From Spirochaetaceae bacterium (GTDB taxonomy: Bacteria; Spirochaetota; Spirochaetia; DSM-27196; SKKC01), in NCBI GenBank assembly GCA_007694005.1, contig RECN01000059.1, forward strand, positions 18,145 through 82,144: DNA of 64,000 nt, read 5' to 3'. Under the pieces are notes generated by a model, which had not been told where the DNA came from, did no database searches, and saw nothing but the letters and a program-made list of their open reading frames with translations. How positions within the stretch are numbered: position 1 is the stretch's first letter; each line of letters opens with the position of its first letter. Below are positions 46,052-54,686 of the stretch, one piece after another. The position numbers and the translations under genes are program-made.

Positions 46052-46510
46052 TTATTGTGATTCCGCGTCGAAAAAGGAAACGAACCCTCCCAGTTCTTCA
46101 GCCGCCTGCTGAAACTCCGGCTCAGTCTCTTCAAGGTACGCATCGTACGCTTCAACATCCCATATCTCCAGATATCTGTTGATTCCGAGGATCGCACAGT
46201 CCCTCTTCAGGCCTGCCGACTGCATCAGACTCGACGGAATATTTACGCGCCCTGCTTTATCGAGTTCCACCTCCTGTGCCGGCGCAATGATGCGTCGCTG
46301 CATCATTCGCGCCTTCTTGGTAAACGGGCTCGCTGCCCGCATAAGACTCTCGCTGAGAGCAGTCCACTCAGCAGGAGGAAAAAGCCAGAGGCAATGATCC
46401 ATGCCCCGTGTGAGTACGAGAAGATTGCCGGCAATTTCGTTTCGAATCCGAGATGGTATGAGCAGACGCCCTTTTTCATCGAGGGAGTTCCGAAATTCGC
46501 CGGTCAGCAT
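46052..46510 (-). CDS. mraZ: MraZ, transcriptional regulator of the division cluster
   Basis: 152 aa with two SpoVT-AbrB-type repeats: GEFRNSLDEKGRLLIPSRIR at the N-terminus and AQEVELDKAGRVNIPSSL in the second half. MraZ binds GTGGG-type repeats upstream of its own gene and represses the dcw cluster. The start ATG is fixed by homology. The purine run AAGGG directly abuts the ATG, which is too close for a normal ribosome site. Confidence 0.96.
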   Translation of the reverse strand: MLTGEFRNSLDEKGRLLIPSRIRNEIAGNLLVLTRGMDHCLWLFPPAEWTALSESLMRAASPFTKKARMMQRRIIAPAQEVELDKAGRVNIPSSLMQSAGLKRDCAILGINRYLEIWDVEAYDAYLEETEPEFQQAAEELGGFVSFFDAESQ

Positions 46511-46515
46511 CCCTT

Positions 46516-46555
46516 ATTCACCACTTTCCCCTATTAATTCCCACTTTTTCCCACT
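46516..46555 (-). promoter_or_regulatory. MraZ operator: four boxes with 10-bp period
   Basis: On the minus strand four successive 10-mers read AGTGGGAAAA, AGTGGGAATT, AATAGGGGAA and AGTGGTGAAT, ending 5 nt before the mraZ start codon. Boxes 1 and 2 match the GTGGG core fully, box 4 in GTGG, and box 3 is degenerate. The exact 10-bp spacing matches known MraZ operators in other bacteria. Confidence 0.8.
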
Positions 46556-46564
46556 GACACTGTC

Positions 46565-46592
46565 ATCTTACGTGAGAAATGGCCTATGTCAA
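46565..46592 (-). promoter_or_regulatory. Promoter of the mraZ-ftsZ cluster
   Basis: The minus strand reads TTGACA (46587-46592), a 16-nt spacer, and TAAGAT (46565-46570): a near-consensus housekeeping promoter. Transcription would begin near 46558, immediately upstream of or within the first MraZ box, which fits repression by steric block. Confidence 0.75.
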
Positions 46593-46682
46593 TCACAGTA
46601 GACAGAATAAAGTGCACAGATTCGGTCTACCGGGCGAGAAGTGGTATATGTATGTGTAGTAGTATCGCGGGACGGCCCCGGA

Positions 46683-48281
46683 TCAGGGGCGCCCGAAGAG
46701 CCGATAGTCAATATCGGCAAAACAGTTGTTGCGGCGTTCGACCTTAGTGAGCCATTCAGTCGAAATCATGCCGCCGCTAAGGCTGTCATAGATGTGGGTG
46801 AAGTTGCGTATGTGTTCCTTAACCCGTGCCTCCGCGTAGCTGACGGCAGTTCCCGATCGGATTATGAACGGCCAGTCTGATGCCTGACTGAGAAGGACTT
46901 CGCGGGCGGCCTGATTGAGCGCACGCTGTTTGAGGCCGGTTTCGTTCGGATAGCGCTTGACCAGGTCTATCATTCGCTCGACCGCCTTATGCGTATGTCG
47001 GTAGATCCAGTCATTGGAACCGTCAAGCCACACTTCTCCGTAGCCCTTGTTCCCCCAGCTCGAAAGAACGGGGTCAAGGACCTGAAAACCGTTGTGTGTC
47101 TGCATGTATTGTTGTGGCGTAACGAACTCGACCCAGTCTTCGTCAGCAATGGCCGCCTTGTGGCCGCGCCGAAACAGGGCTTCAAGCCATTGCACACCTT
47201 CAAACCACCAGTGTCCGAACAGTTCGGCGTCATACGGACAGACAACTACCGGTACATTGTCCATGAGAGGGCCCACGATGCGGCACTGCCTGACCTGTTT
47301 GAACAGAAAGTTCTCAGCGTGCGACACAGCCTTCTCACTGGCCCGGGCAGGAAGATATGGCCGTTTCTGATCGGTCTTGCCGGTGATCGCGTAGTACTTG
47401 TACCCGGTATTGATCCGTTCACTCTGGAGATGAATATAGGGTGCGATGTAGTCGAGCGGAAGATCATGACCTATATCGCGATAGAACTCCCGGTACTCGG
47501 GATCTCCAGGGTACCCTTCAGATTCTGACCACACCGCATTGGCGCTCGCCATGTCGCGTCCGAAGGCGAGAACGCCGTTCGAGCACTGAACCGGGGCGTA
47601 CACGCCGCATTCGGCAGGTTCCTCACCAAACAGAAGCGCGTGGGCGGCAACAAAGAAGAACGTGATGCCGAATTCATCGAACAGATCCTCGATGCCGGGA
47701 TAGTAACCACATTCGGGAAGCCAGAAGCCTTTCGGGCGTTTTCCAAAGACTGCCGTGTGTTCATGTATGGCGACCTGTATCTGCACCCGTATGGCTGCGT
47801 CACTATCCTGATACATGGGAGCAAAGGGGTGCGATGCCAGTGTCGTAATGGCCTGTATGCGTCCTGCTTCGGCGTGATGCCGGAATCGGGCGATGATATC
47901 CCGGTCATAGGTGTCTACAAAGGCGGTGCGACACCGGGTATACATGTCGAGGTACATCGCTGCCGGCTGTGCGAACTCCGGATCAGCAATGGTTCGCTCG
48001 CATTCCTTATGCCCGAGTTCGATAAGCCTGTCGAGATGCGCGATGTATCGATTCTGCAGCAACTCGTCGTTCAGCATGGAGACCAGGGTTGGACTGAAAC
48101 TTATGCAGAACGAACCGGATACGTCATCCCGCTCGAGTCTGTCGAGCATGCCGAGTATGGGCAGATAGGTTTCTGAAATCGCCTCAAAAAGCCACATCTC
48201 TTCCAGGAACGAATCGTGTTCCGGGTGCCTAACGAAAGGTAGATGAGCATGGAGAAGAAGCATTACCGAGCCGTATTTCAT
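46683..48281 (-). CDS. GH57 1,4-alpha-glucan branching enzyme
   Basis: 532 aa glycoside hydrolase family 57 protein. N-terminal LLLHAHLPFVRHPEH is typical. The nucleophile is E190 in FWLPECGYYPG and the acid/base is D351 in CPYDAELFGHWW, closely matching positions in the Thermococcus and Thermus branching enzymes. The C-terminal helical part (about 400-532) completes the family length. It introduces alpha-1,6 branches in glycogen. It follows a DUF4912 gene, a common neighbour of GH57, and ends the cheW operon just before the mraZ promoter. Confidence 0.9.
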   Translation of the reverse strand: MKYGSVMLLLHAHLPFVRHPEHDSFLEEMWLFEAISETYLPILGMLDRLERDDVSGSFCISFSPTLVSMLNDELLQNRYIAHLDRLIELGHKECERTIADPEFAQPAAMYLDMYTRCRTAFVDTYDRDIIARFRHHAEAGRIQAITTLASHPFAPMYQDSDAAIRVQIQVAIHEHTAVFGKRPKGFWLPECGYYPGIEDLFDEFGITFFFVAAHALLFGEEPAECGVYAPVQCSNGVLAFGRDMASANAVWSESEGYPGDPEYREFYRDIGHDLPLDYIAPYIHLQSERINTGYKYYAITGKTDQKRPYLPARASEKAVSHAENFLFKQVRQCRIVGPLMDNVPVVVCPYDAELFGHWWFEGVQWLEALFRRGHKAAIADEDWVEFVTPQQYMQTHNGFQVLDPVLSSWGNKGYGEVWLDGSNDWIYRHTHKAVERMIDLVKRYPNETGLKQRALNQAAREVLLSQASDWPFIIRSGTAVSYAEARVKEHIRNFTHIYDSLSGGMISTEWLTKVERRNNCFADIDYRLFGRP

Positions 48282-48305
48282 AATTTTGTACCGTGGATTT
48301 CCAGC

Positions 48306-49052
48306 TTACTCATTGCCCGCATAGCGATCAATAAGAGATATGATCCTGCCTGGTATGTCAGAACCGAAACGGGGAACACCGAGTTGCTCGAGCCCGGAGA
48401 GAGCGAGGACGCGATCTTTTCGATCATCGACAGCATCTGCGTCGGAAACCGCATCCGGAAGGCCTCCTCTCGGAACAGAAATCGGGTTACTTCTGCAAAT
48501 CGAGATGTGTCGATCCCCACACAAGGCAGACAGTTCGGTGTAATAGCTCGTGTCCTGTCGGGGAAGATTAATGTAACGGCTCTTGTCATTCAGCCGGACG
48601 GGTATCTCGAAAGAATCAACAACGGTGTGGTCGTCGAAGGAAAGGCTGTCCATTTCCACGATTCGAAGAATCAGTTCCTCAAACTCGGGATCAGCGGTAA
48701 CGCTCACCAGCTGCTCGTCCCGCACGTCCCAGTAACAGAATGCCCAGGCAGGGTCACGCACCATCAAATGCATACGCGTCTCATTGTACCGTTCCGGCAG
48801 ATCGTTCTCGTCGTCATCAACCGGCGAAAGATCCTTCTCGGAGAAAAACCGTGCGAGCTCGTACTTCCGTTCTTCCACTCGCATCGCGTTATTATTGGAT
48901 TCGTTGTGATCGTCGCGGGCTTCTTCAAGCGCATCGCTCACGAGATCCACGAGTTCGCCAGGTTCGGCGTCATCGGGTATATCTACATCCAGTTTGTCGG
49001 CCAGTTTGTGCAACAGTTCTTCACTCAGCCCGGCAAGACGCTCACGTGTCAT
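48306..49052 (-). CDS. DUF4912-domain protein
   Basis: 248 aa. An acidic, helical N-terminal 60 residues (SEELLHKLADKLDVDIP...) may be an SAP/Rho-N-like helical element. The DUF4912 core follows: LMVRDPAWAFCYWDV, FEIPVRLNDKSRYINLP, and YYTELSALC. This family often sits beside GH57 branching enzymes and may bind carbohydrate (inference). GGGGG lies 7 nt before the ATG. Function unproven. Confidence 0.8.
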   Translation of the reverse strand: MTRERLAGLSEELLHKLADKLDVDIPDDAEPGELVDLVSDALEEARDDHNESNNNAMRVEERKYELARFFSEKDLSPVDDDENDLPERYNETRMHLMVRDPAWAFCYWDVRDEQLVSVTADPEFEELILRIVEMDSLSFDDHTVVDSFEIPVRLNDKSRYINLPRQDTSYYTELSALCGDRHISICRSNPISVPRGGLPDAVSDADAVDDRKDRVLALSGLEQLGVPRFGSDIPGRIISLIDRYAGNE

Positions 49053-49112
49053 TCAAAATCCCCCACTGCAAGTGCAGCTCGCACGTATCGTAGGAAAATA
49101 CCCTCGGCCGCG

Positions 49113-49961
49113 TCAAGCGAGCGGCTTCTGCGCAAGGACAAGAACGACATCGCCAAATCCAAGAGGCTTCGCAAGTCTGTCGGCCGGATGTTTGATCCAG
49201 CGCGGAGCCATACCCTGCGCGACCCCGCCCCAGGTTCGATGTGCGACAACATCGAAGCCGCTTTCCAGAACGATGCGCTTCAGGTTCTTCGTAGAAAAAA
49301 GGTTCAGATGATCGGCGATGGCCGAACGCCATCGCGCACCGAAGAGTTTCGCCTGAAAACCGGATGTGTTGGGGGTCACAATGATCGTATAGCCGCCCGG
49401 TCTCAGAACCTGCCACACATCGCGGAGAAACTGTCGTGGGTCCGGCACGTGTTCAATGACGTGAGAATAATGCACAACATCGAAGAGGCCCTGCGTGAAC
49501 TCGATGCGGTCAAGGGTTCCGACGTGAATGTCAACGTTTCGTACCGTTCTGCCGTACTCAGCCGCAGGCACACAGATCTCGACGCCTTCGACCTGCCAGT
49601 CCTCTGTTTTGAGGTGCTGTAGAAGTGCACCAGTCGCGCACCCCACATCGAGAAAGCGCCGCGGCCGTGGCAATGACTCCGTAAGAGCGTCAAAATCGAT
49701 GTCGCTGAGACCGCGAAGCATCAGATCGAGAAACGAGGCGTCGTTTTCAAGCTCGTAATCAAAGTAGTCATCCTGATACCTGTTCTGAAGGTCGTCGAAT
49801 ACCGGCTGCGGGTTCTGGTAGACGTGACCACAGGCAGAACACCGCACAAAGCCGAAACTACCACAATCCCAGTACGGTCGGTCGGAGACACTGCCACACA
49901 CGACACAGCTCACCTCATCGGTCCGTTCGGCGTCAGATGGGCTCATTGAGAAGGTCTTCAT
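49113..49961 (-). CDS. SAM-dependent methyltransferase with N-terminal zinc-binding motif
   Basis: About 282 aa. Residues about 17-45 hold two CxxC pairs (CVVC and CSAC) that suggest a zinc ribbon. The class I methyltransferase core follows: LDVGCATGALLQHL (motif I), FDVVHYSHVIEHVPDP (motif IV region), and WQVLRPGGYTIIVTPN. The substrate is unknown; this architecture is common for sugar or lipid O-methylases of cell-surface clusters. ATG 49961 has GGAG upstream and follows the M23-like stop at once. Confidence 0.8.
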   Translation of the reverse strand: MKTFSMSPSDAERTDEVSCVVCGSVSDRPYWDCGSFGFVRCSACGHVYQNPQPVFDDLQNRYQDDYFDYELENDASFLDLMLRGLSDIDFDALTESLPRPRRFLDVGCATGALLQHLKTEDWQVEGVEICVPAAEYGRTVRNVDIHVGTLDRIEFTQGLFDVVHYSHVIEHVPDPRQFLRDVWQVLRPGGYTIIVTPNTSGFQAKLFGARWRSAIADHLNLFSTKNLKRIVLESGFDVVAHRTWGGVAQGMAPRWIKHPADRLAKPLGFGDVVLVLAQKPLA

Positions 49962-49963
49962 AC

Positions 49964-51055
49964 TCACTCTCCACGAAGGGGGTCTATGCTTACGTTCCGT
50001 CGGACGCGACTTCCGGTCGCGTCGTACACAATGACACCGGTGTTTATCGATCGTGCGTCGATGTTGATTACACCGAGGCGGAGGCCGCCTTCGGCGTCGT
50101 ACATCTGTGACGCACGTCGGAATCCGCCCTGCCAGAGTATGATGTCTGACGATCCGTCGATCCCGTGGTCGCTATCGTGGTCAGCGGCGGACACGAAGAC
50201 ACTGTCGTCCGCAGTCGGTTCGACGGTTCCCGTAACGGCAATTCCTGGGACCTGGGATTCGTCTATATCAGGTACCTCAAACGGTGTATCACCGGTTGCC
50301 ACGACGATGGGACTCTCATCCTGTGCAGTCTGCGTTACCGGTCGTTCGACCGGCTGCCGTCCAAGGGCAAGTACTCCCGGCACGAGCCTGTCAAGATCCA
50401 TAACGTGATGTATCTGTGCGCCGACCGCGTACTCTATCCGCGCCGGCAGAACCGGCATCGCAGACGGTATGAGGTGGGATTGTACCGCAGCCGATACGTC
50501 AGCAGGACCACGAGCAAGCGACACCCTCGGACCCGCAGCCCGTCTGTTCTCCCCCTGCGTAAAGAAAACGGAAGGGATCCGAGGCGGATCGGGATCCCAT
50601 CGTCGAGGGAGAATGTCGAGAGGGTTAGCGTAGACACCTTCCTGAACGTCAAAAATCGCAAAATAGATCGGCTCACCGACATGCCGACCGAGGATATCAC
50701 GCATGCGAAGTTCGTCTCCGGAGCTCGCTGATTCGAGGTTCGTGTACAGCGCCGTAAGACCGTTTCCGTGGTCAACGGCGAGAAAACCTCCCTGCGGTTG
50801 CACGAATCCAGGTGCATACCGGTCAAACGTACCGCGGAAGGTAATCTGGCCGGCGTGTGCTGCGCGGAGGGGTTCGTCGGTCGCTTCGAATGAGATTCCC
50901 CGGAGCGGCAGACCGCCCTCGGGCGAGAGAAATCCTGCGCGGAGCGTGGAGTCCGGAGCGGGCCACTCCCACGCGCTCACATAGTCGTATCCGGTGAAAC
51001 ACGCGAAGAAAGCCGCGGCGATACACAGCGTGCGAACATTAATCTGAGACTTCAT
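49964..51055 (-). CDS. Secreted protein with degenerate M23 (LytM-like) domain
   Basis: 363 aa with a signal peptide (about 1-28, ending YDYVSA). Residues about 45-155 resemble the LytM/M23 fold: ATDEPLRAAHAGQI and FLAVDHGNGLTALYTNL. The zinc ligands are missing: the first HxxxD site reads RGISFE, and the HxH site reads YTNL instead of YxHL. It is therefore probably a non-enzymatic regulator, as in EnvC-type proteins. A low-complexity acidic linker and a C-terminal beta domain follow. The start is uncertain (ATG 51055 or 51070). Overlaps the upstream gene by 17 nt. Confidence 0.65.
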   Translation of the reverse strand: MKSQINVRTLCIAAAFFACFTGYDYVSAWEWPAPDSTLRAGFLSPEGGLPLRGISFEATDEPLRAAHAGQITFRGTFDRYAPGFVQPQGGFLAVDHGNGLTALYTNLESASSGDELRMRDILGRHVGEPIYFAIFDVQEGVYANPLDILPRRWDPDPPRIPSVFFTQGENRRAAGPRVSLARGPADVSAAVQSHLIPSAMPVLPARIEYAVGAQIHHVMDLDRLVPGVLALGRQPVERPVTQTAQDESPIVVATGDTPFEVPDIDESQVPGIAVTGTVEPTADDSVFVSAADHDSDHGIDGSSDIILWQGGFRRASQMYDAEGGLRLGVINIDARSINTGVIVYDATGSRVRRNVSIDPLRGE

Positions 51056-52145
51056 ACAACAGCACCACATCTTCAAGTCCAATCGATACCAGCCGTCCGT
51101 CGTATGAAAGCGAATACGCGGGAGCAGGAAACACGAGCGTGGAAAGTTCGCTCAGATCATCAGCGTACAGTATATGGAGCCTGCTCCGTGCATCGGAAGC
51201 GTAGCTGTCGGTAAGCACGAGAATCAGATCGAGGGACTCAAGCCATCCGAGTCCGACGACCCGGCCAGGCAAATCCCGGGGCGTAATGTCGCCGCTCCCC
51301 GCATCGATTCGTGCAACGCCGCGTTCGGTTTCAAGGAGAAGGTCGTCCGACACCCAGGTAATGTGACGCGGTCGATTCATTGAGCCGTCGAGACGTAGCA
51401 CCTCGCGTGCGGTGATATCTTCGCCGCTGCGATTCAGAATCGTCACACGAGCTGGATGCAGTCCTTCGACTACGGCCGCTCTGCCGTCAGGGTTTACCGA
51501 CAGCCCGTATACCGCGCCTCCCGATTCAAGGGTCGGACGTCGCAGCGATACGAACTCACCGGGCTGCTCAGCATCACTCCCGTCGAAGAGATAGACGAAA
51601 CCGAGCGCATCCGCAACCCAGAGATGCCCCGGCGAGGTTTCGAGCGCGACGATCGGTCCGGCCAGACGGATCTGTCCGGCTACGTTCATGTTCCCATCGA
51701 GCCACGCGAAGCCTGATCCGTCGCGGTCGATCGCAAAGACCTGACTCCCTCTCAGGACGGCTGCCGGCTGGTCAACAAGACGCGCGGGATCGTGTCCCGC
51801 ACGGAGAACCGCCGGAGCTCCATCGATCAGGGTTACCGCACCTGCGTCGGAACGATCAAGCCGCAACGGATCGGAGATCTGCACCGCCTGCCAGGCCCGG
51901 TGGTCCATGACGACTACATGTTCAGCGGTTCGACTCGTAGCAAGGAATCGCGACGTCGGCTCACGAAACCATTCGTGAGCAATCCCCGCTGCATCCTGCT
52001 GCGTCGAAGCTTCCCCGGGAGCGACGAGCGAGACCAGTCCCAGCGAGGGTTCAGACGCAAGCCTGATGGGTGATACGGCGATAAACGATATCGTGAGCAG
52101 GGGGAAAAGAAGCACTATGATGATCAGACGTGAGCGCATTGACAT
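51039..52145 (-). CDS. Secreted or anchored beta-propeller-like protein
   Basis: 368 aa. An N-terminal hydrophobic segment (about 5-27) is a signal anchor. The rest is beta-rich, with repeated blade-like units of about 45 residues (QVFAIDRDGSGFAWLDG, GHLWVADALGFVYLFDG, GLSVNPDGRAAVVEG, DDLLLETERGVARIDAG), suggesting a six- or seven-bladed propeller. No catalytic motif. It is probably a periplasmic scaffold that works with the adjacent M23-like protein. Confidence 0.6.
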   Translation of the reverse strand: MSMRSRLIIIVLLFPLLTISFIAVSPIRLASEPSLGLVSLVAPGEASTQQDAAGIAHEWFREPTSRFLATSRTAEHVVVMDHRAWQAVQISDPLRLDRSDAGAVTLIDGAPAVLRAGHDPARLVDQPAAVLRGSQVFAIDRDGSGFAWLDGNMNVAGQIRLAGPIVALETSPGHLWVADALGFVYLFDGSDAEQPGEFVSLRRPTLESGGAVYGLSVNPDGRAAVVEGLHPARVTILNRSGEDITAREVLRLDGSMNRPRHITWVSDDLLLETERGVARIDAGSGDITPRDLPGRVVGLGWLESLDLILVLTDSYASDARSRLHILYADDLSELSTLVFPAPAYSLSYDGRLVSIGLEDVVLLYEVSD

Positions 52146-52165
52146 AGGGGATCAGGAACGGGCCT

Positions 52166-52972
52166 CTACCGCTTATTCGATGATTCACGTTTATCGTCGG
52201 AATCCATCTTCTGCTTCCAGACTTCCATTCGTTTCTTGACCGTTTCAGCCAGATCCGCCTCTCCAAGCAGGAGATGCAGGCGCCGCAAAGCAGCCAGATG
52301 GGCGATCGCAAGTTTGAAGTCATCGAGCCTGAGTGTTGAAAGCTCATAGCGTTCGCGGTACCGGTCGGCTGCACGCTGCTGCAGACGCTTTACCAGCGCA
52401 AGATGGGCAAGACGTTCCTCATAATGGTCGGAACGCGGGTCAAGTCCGGCGACCAGCGCATTCATGTTCAGGATATTTTTCGCCACGGCCGCGAATCGCC
52501 CTTCAAGCTCGACAAAACTCCATTTCCATTTCGAGTTCTCACCGAAGCTCTGTTCGACGGCTTCGATGGTAAACCCGAGCTTTCGCACAAGCCGATATCG
52601 CGCATCGTCAGGTACCGACTCTATCCTCTCAAGCTGCTCGGAGTACTCACTGTACCCTGCATCGATAAGATCGGTGACGGTTTCTTCAAGAAAAATAACG
52701 CTCTGGTAACAGCTCTTTCTCGCGTCGTTCAGAAACGCCTCACCACGAACACCGAGAAGGGCAACGGAAACCCGATTCAGGAGCAGGTACCGCGAGGCAA
52801 GATTAAGACGTTCGTCCGCGAGCCCGAGTCTCTTGAAACAGGCTTCATCGGAGTCATCGCGGATTGTGCTGGCAATACTCCGTTCGCGGCCGAGCATCTG
52901 CTCTACCTCGGCCTTATATTTTTTGACCTTTTCCGAGTATCTCTGTTTTGCTACCGCAGAAATTTTACCCAT
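52166..52972 (-). CDS. Hypothetical helical protein
   Basis: 268 aa, no signal peptide or membrane segment. It is strongly helical and charged (YSEKVKKYKAEVEQML; RYLLLNRVSVALLGVRGEAFL; LAHLALVKRLQQRAADRYRERYEL, split) and ends in a basic tail. I recognise no family. Its place between recN and the envelope genes gives no clear hint. Probably a cytoplasmic helical-bundle protein conserved in spirochaetes. Confidence 0.6.
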   Translation of the reverse strand: MGKISAVAKQRYSEKVKKYKAEVEQMLGRERSIASTIRDDSDEACFKRLGLADERLNLASRYLLLNRVSVALLGVRGEAFLNDARKSCYQSVIFLEETVTDLIDAGYSEYSEQLERIESVPDDARYRLVRKLGFTIEAVEQSFGENSKWKWSFVELEGRFAAVAKNILNMNALVAGLDPRSDHYEERLAHLALVKRLQQRAADRYRERYELSTLRLDDFKLAIAHLAALRRLHLLLGEADLAETVKKRMEVWKQKMDSDDKRESSNKR

Positions 52973-52999
52973 TGCCCGTATGGCTCCCGTTGTGCGGTC

Positions 53000-54682
53000 C
53001 TAGGTGTATGTGCGAAGCAGATCCTCCGCATGCGATCGCGAGGCGCTTCCCGTGGTATCGCCGGCAAGCATTCGAGCGATCTCGTCTACCCGTTCCTCGC
53101 CGGATACGGCCCGGACATCAGTACTTGTGCGATCACCGCGAATCCGTTTCTCGACCCTGAGGTGATTATCGGCGCGAACGGCAATCGTTGCAAGGTGAGT
53201 GATGCAGAGAATCTGCTTGTGCAGGCTGAGGGTCTTCAGATACTCACCAACCTGCACCGCTACCTCTCCTCCGATTCCGGCGTCAACTTCATCAAATACC
53301 AGCGATGAAACTTCATCGGTGGCGGCAAATGCACTTTTCAGGGCAAGCATGACTCGTGAGATTTCACCGCCGGAAGCGATGGAGCGTAGCTGCTTCAGCG
53401 GCTCACCGGGGTTCGCAGACAGTCTGAACGAAACGGTGTCGAGGCCATGAGGGCCGCAGGCAAGCTTCCCGGAGCCGTTTGTTCGACGATCGACCGAAAT
53501 CACAAAACGTGTCTTTGGCATGCCGAGCTTTCCGAGACTGCTCACGATCGTTCCGGTCAGTTCCTCGGCCGCGGCGCGACGGAGGTCGGAAATCTTTTTG
53601 GCCTCGGCAAGGATCTCCTGCTCTCCCCTGGCAATTTCCTCGCTCAACCGTTCCTTGTCTTCTTCCCAGTTCGACAGATCTGAAAGCTCCTGCTGAGCTT
53701 CCTCCAGATACGTGAGAATGTCGGCAATCGTGTCGCCATACTTCTTCTCAAGCTTCCGGATCAGCGCAAGCCGCTCTTCGACTGCTTCGAGCCGGCCAGG
53801 AGAGAACGTCATGGACGTCCGGTACTCACCAACGGTCTCGGCTACGTCCTCGATCTCATAGAATGCATCGTCGAGCCGGGTCGACAGGGAAGCGAGATCC
53901 GAATCAATAGAAACCGCCTGTTCGACAGCGTTGCGCGCTTCACGAACCCGAAGAAGAGCGCCTCCGCGGTTCTCCGACAGCAGGTTGCACACTGCGTCAA
54001 CAGCGGCATAGAGCTGTTCATGCTGGGACAGGATTTTCCGTTCCTGCTCCAGCTCGTCCTCTTCGTTCGGTGAAAGCGAAGCGTCTTCTATCTCGCGGAC
54101 TGCGAAGGTAAGGATATCGGCCTGTCGAAGCCGTTCACGTTCATCTGATACAAGCTTTTCGAGCCGCTTTCTGAGACTTGCAACATCCTGAAAGCGTCTG
54201 GAAAAGGCCTGAACACGAGGGGCGAGTTCTGCATACTGATCGAGAAACACCCGGTGATTGTCTTCCACGAGCAGCGTCTGATGGGCATGCTGCCCGTGTA
54301 TATCAAACATGAGCGCACCAAGCTCTTCGAGATCGGCACGCGTGACCGGTGTGCTCTGTACGTAGACCGGTCCCCTGCCCTGTGATTTTATCGTCCGCCG
54401 CACGACCACACTACCGTCGTCGTCGGAGATTCCGTGCTCGCTGAGCCAGTCGACCACCGGTTTATTCCCGCTGACTCGAAAGACACCGCTCACGACGGCC
54501 TCTTCGGATCCTGCCCGGATGGCGCCGGTATCAGCTTTGACACCCCGCAGAAGAGACAGAGCTCCTACGAGAATTGACTTTCCCGCACCTGTCTCACCCG
54601 ACAGCACGTTCATGCCTTTGCTGAAACGTATAGTCAGGCGATCAACCAGGGCATAATTCTGTATCGTCAGTTCTTCGATCAT
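53000..54682 (-). CDS. recN: RecN, SMC-like DNA repair protein
   Basis: 560 aa. N-terminal ATP site SGETGAGKS (residues 28-36) in MIEELTIQNYALVDRL. A coiled-coil middle spans about 150-360. The C-terminal signature is ASGGEISRVMLALK, then LVFDEVDAGIGG (Walker B), and LCITHLATIAVRAD. It acts early at double-strand breaks. GGAGG lies about 11 nt before the ATG; 4 nt after nadK. Confidence 0.96.
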   Translation of the reverse strand: MIEELTIQNYALVDRLTIRFSKGMNVLSGETGAGKSILVGALSLLRGVKADTGAIRAGSEEAVVSGVFRVSGNKPVVDWLSEHGISDDDGSVVVRRTIKSQGRGPVYVQSTPVTRADLEELGALMFDIHGQHAHQTLLVEDNHRVFLDQYAELAPRVQAFSRRFQDVASLRKRLEKLVSDERERLRQADILTFAVREIEDASLSPNEEDELEQERKILSQHEQLYAAVDAVCNLLSENRGGALLRVREARNAVEQAVSIDSDLASLSTRLDDAFYEIEDVAETVGEYRTSMTFSPGRLEAVEERLALIRKLEKKYGDTIADILTYLEEAQQELSDLSNWEEDKERLSEEIARGEQEILAEAKKISDLRRAAAEELTGTIVSSLGKLGMPKTRFVISVDRRTNGSGKLACGPHGLDTVSFRLSANPGEPLKQLRSIASGGEISRVMLALKSAFAATDEVSSLVFDEVDAGIGGEVAVQVGEYLKTLSLHKQILCITHLATIAVRADNHLRVEKRIRGDRTSTDVRAVSGEERVDEIARMLAGDTTGSASRSHAEDLLRTYT

Positions 54683-54686
54683 GATA

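Noticed and set aside
46683..46700. GCCCC/GGGGC stem at the end of the GH57 gene as a terminator
   Set aside because: It includes the stop codon, has only five pairs and is not followed by a T-run.
48243..49622. 459-residue plus-strand open frame crossing the starts of the GH57, DUF4912 and methyltransferase genes
   Set aside because: All three minus-strand genes have recognisable families and ribosome sites; the plus frame has no recognisable domain and no ribosome site, and is explained by GC-rich codon use on the other strand.
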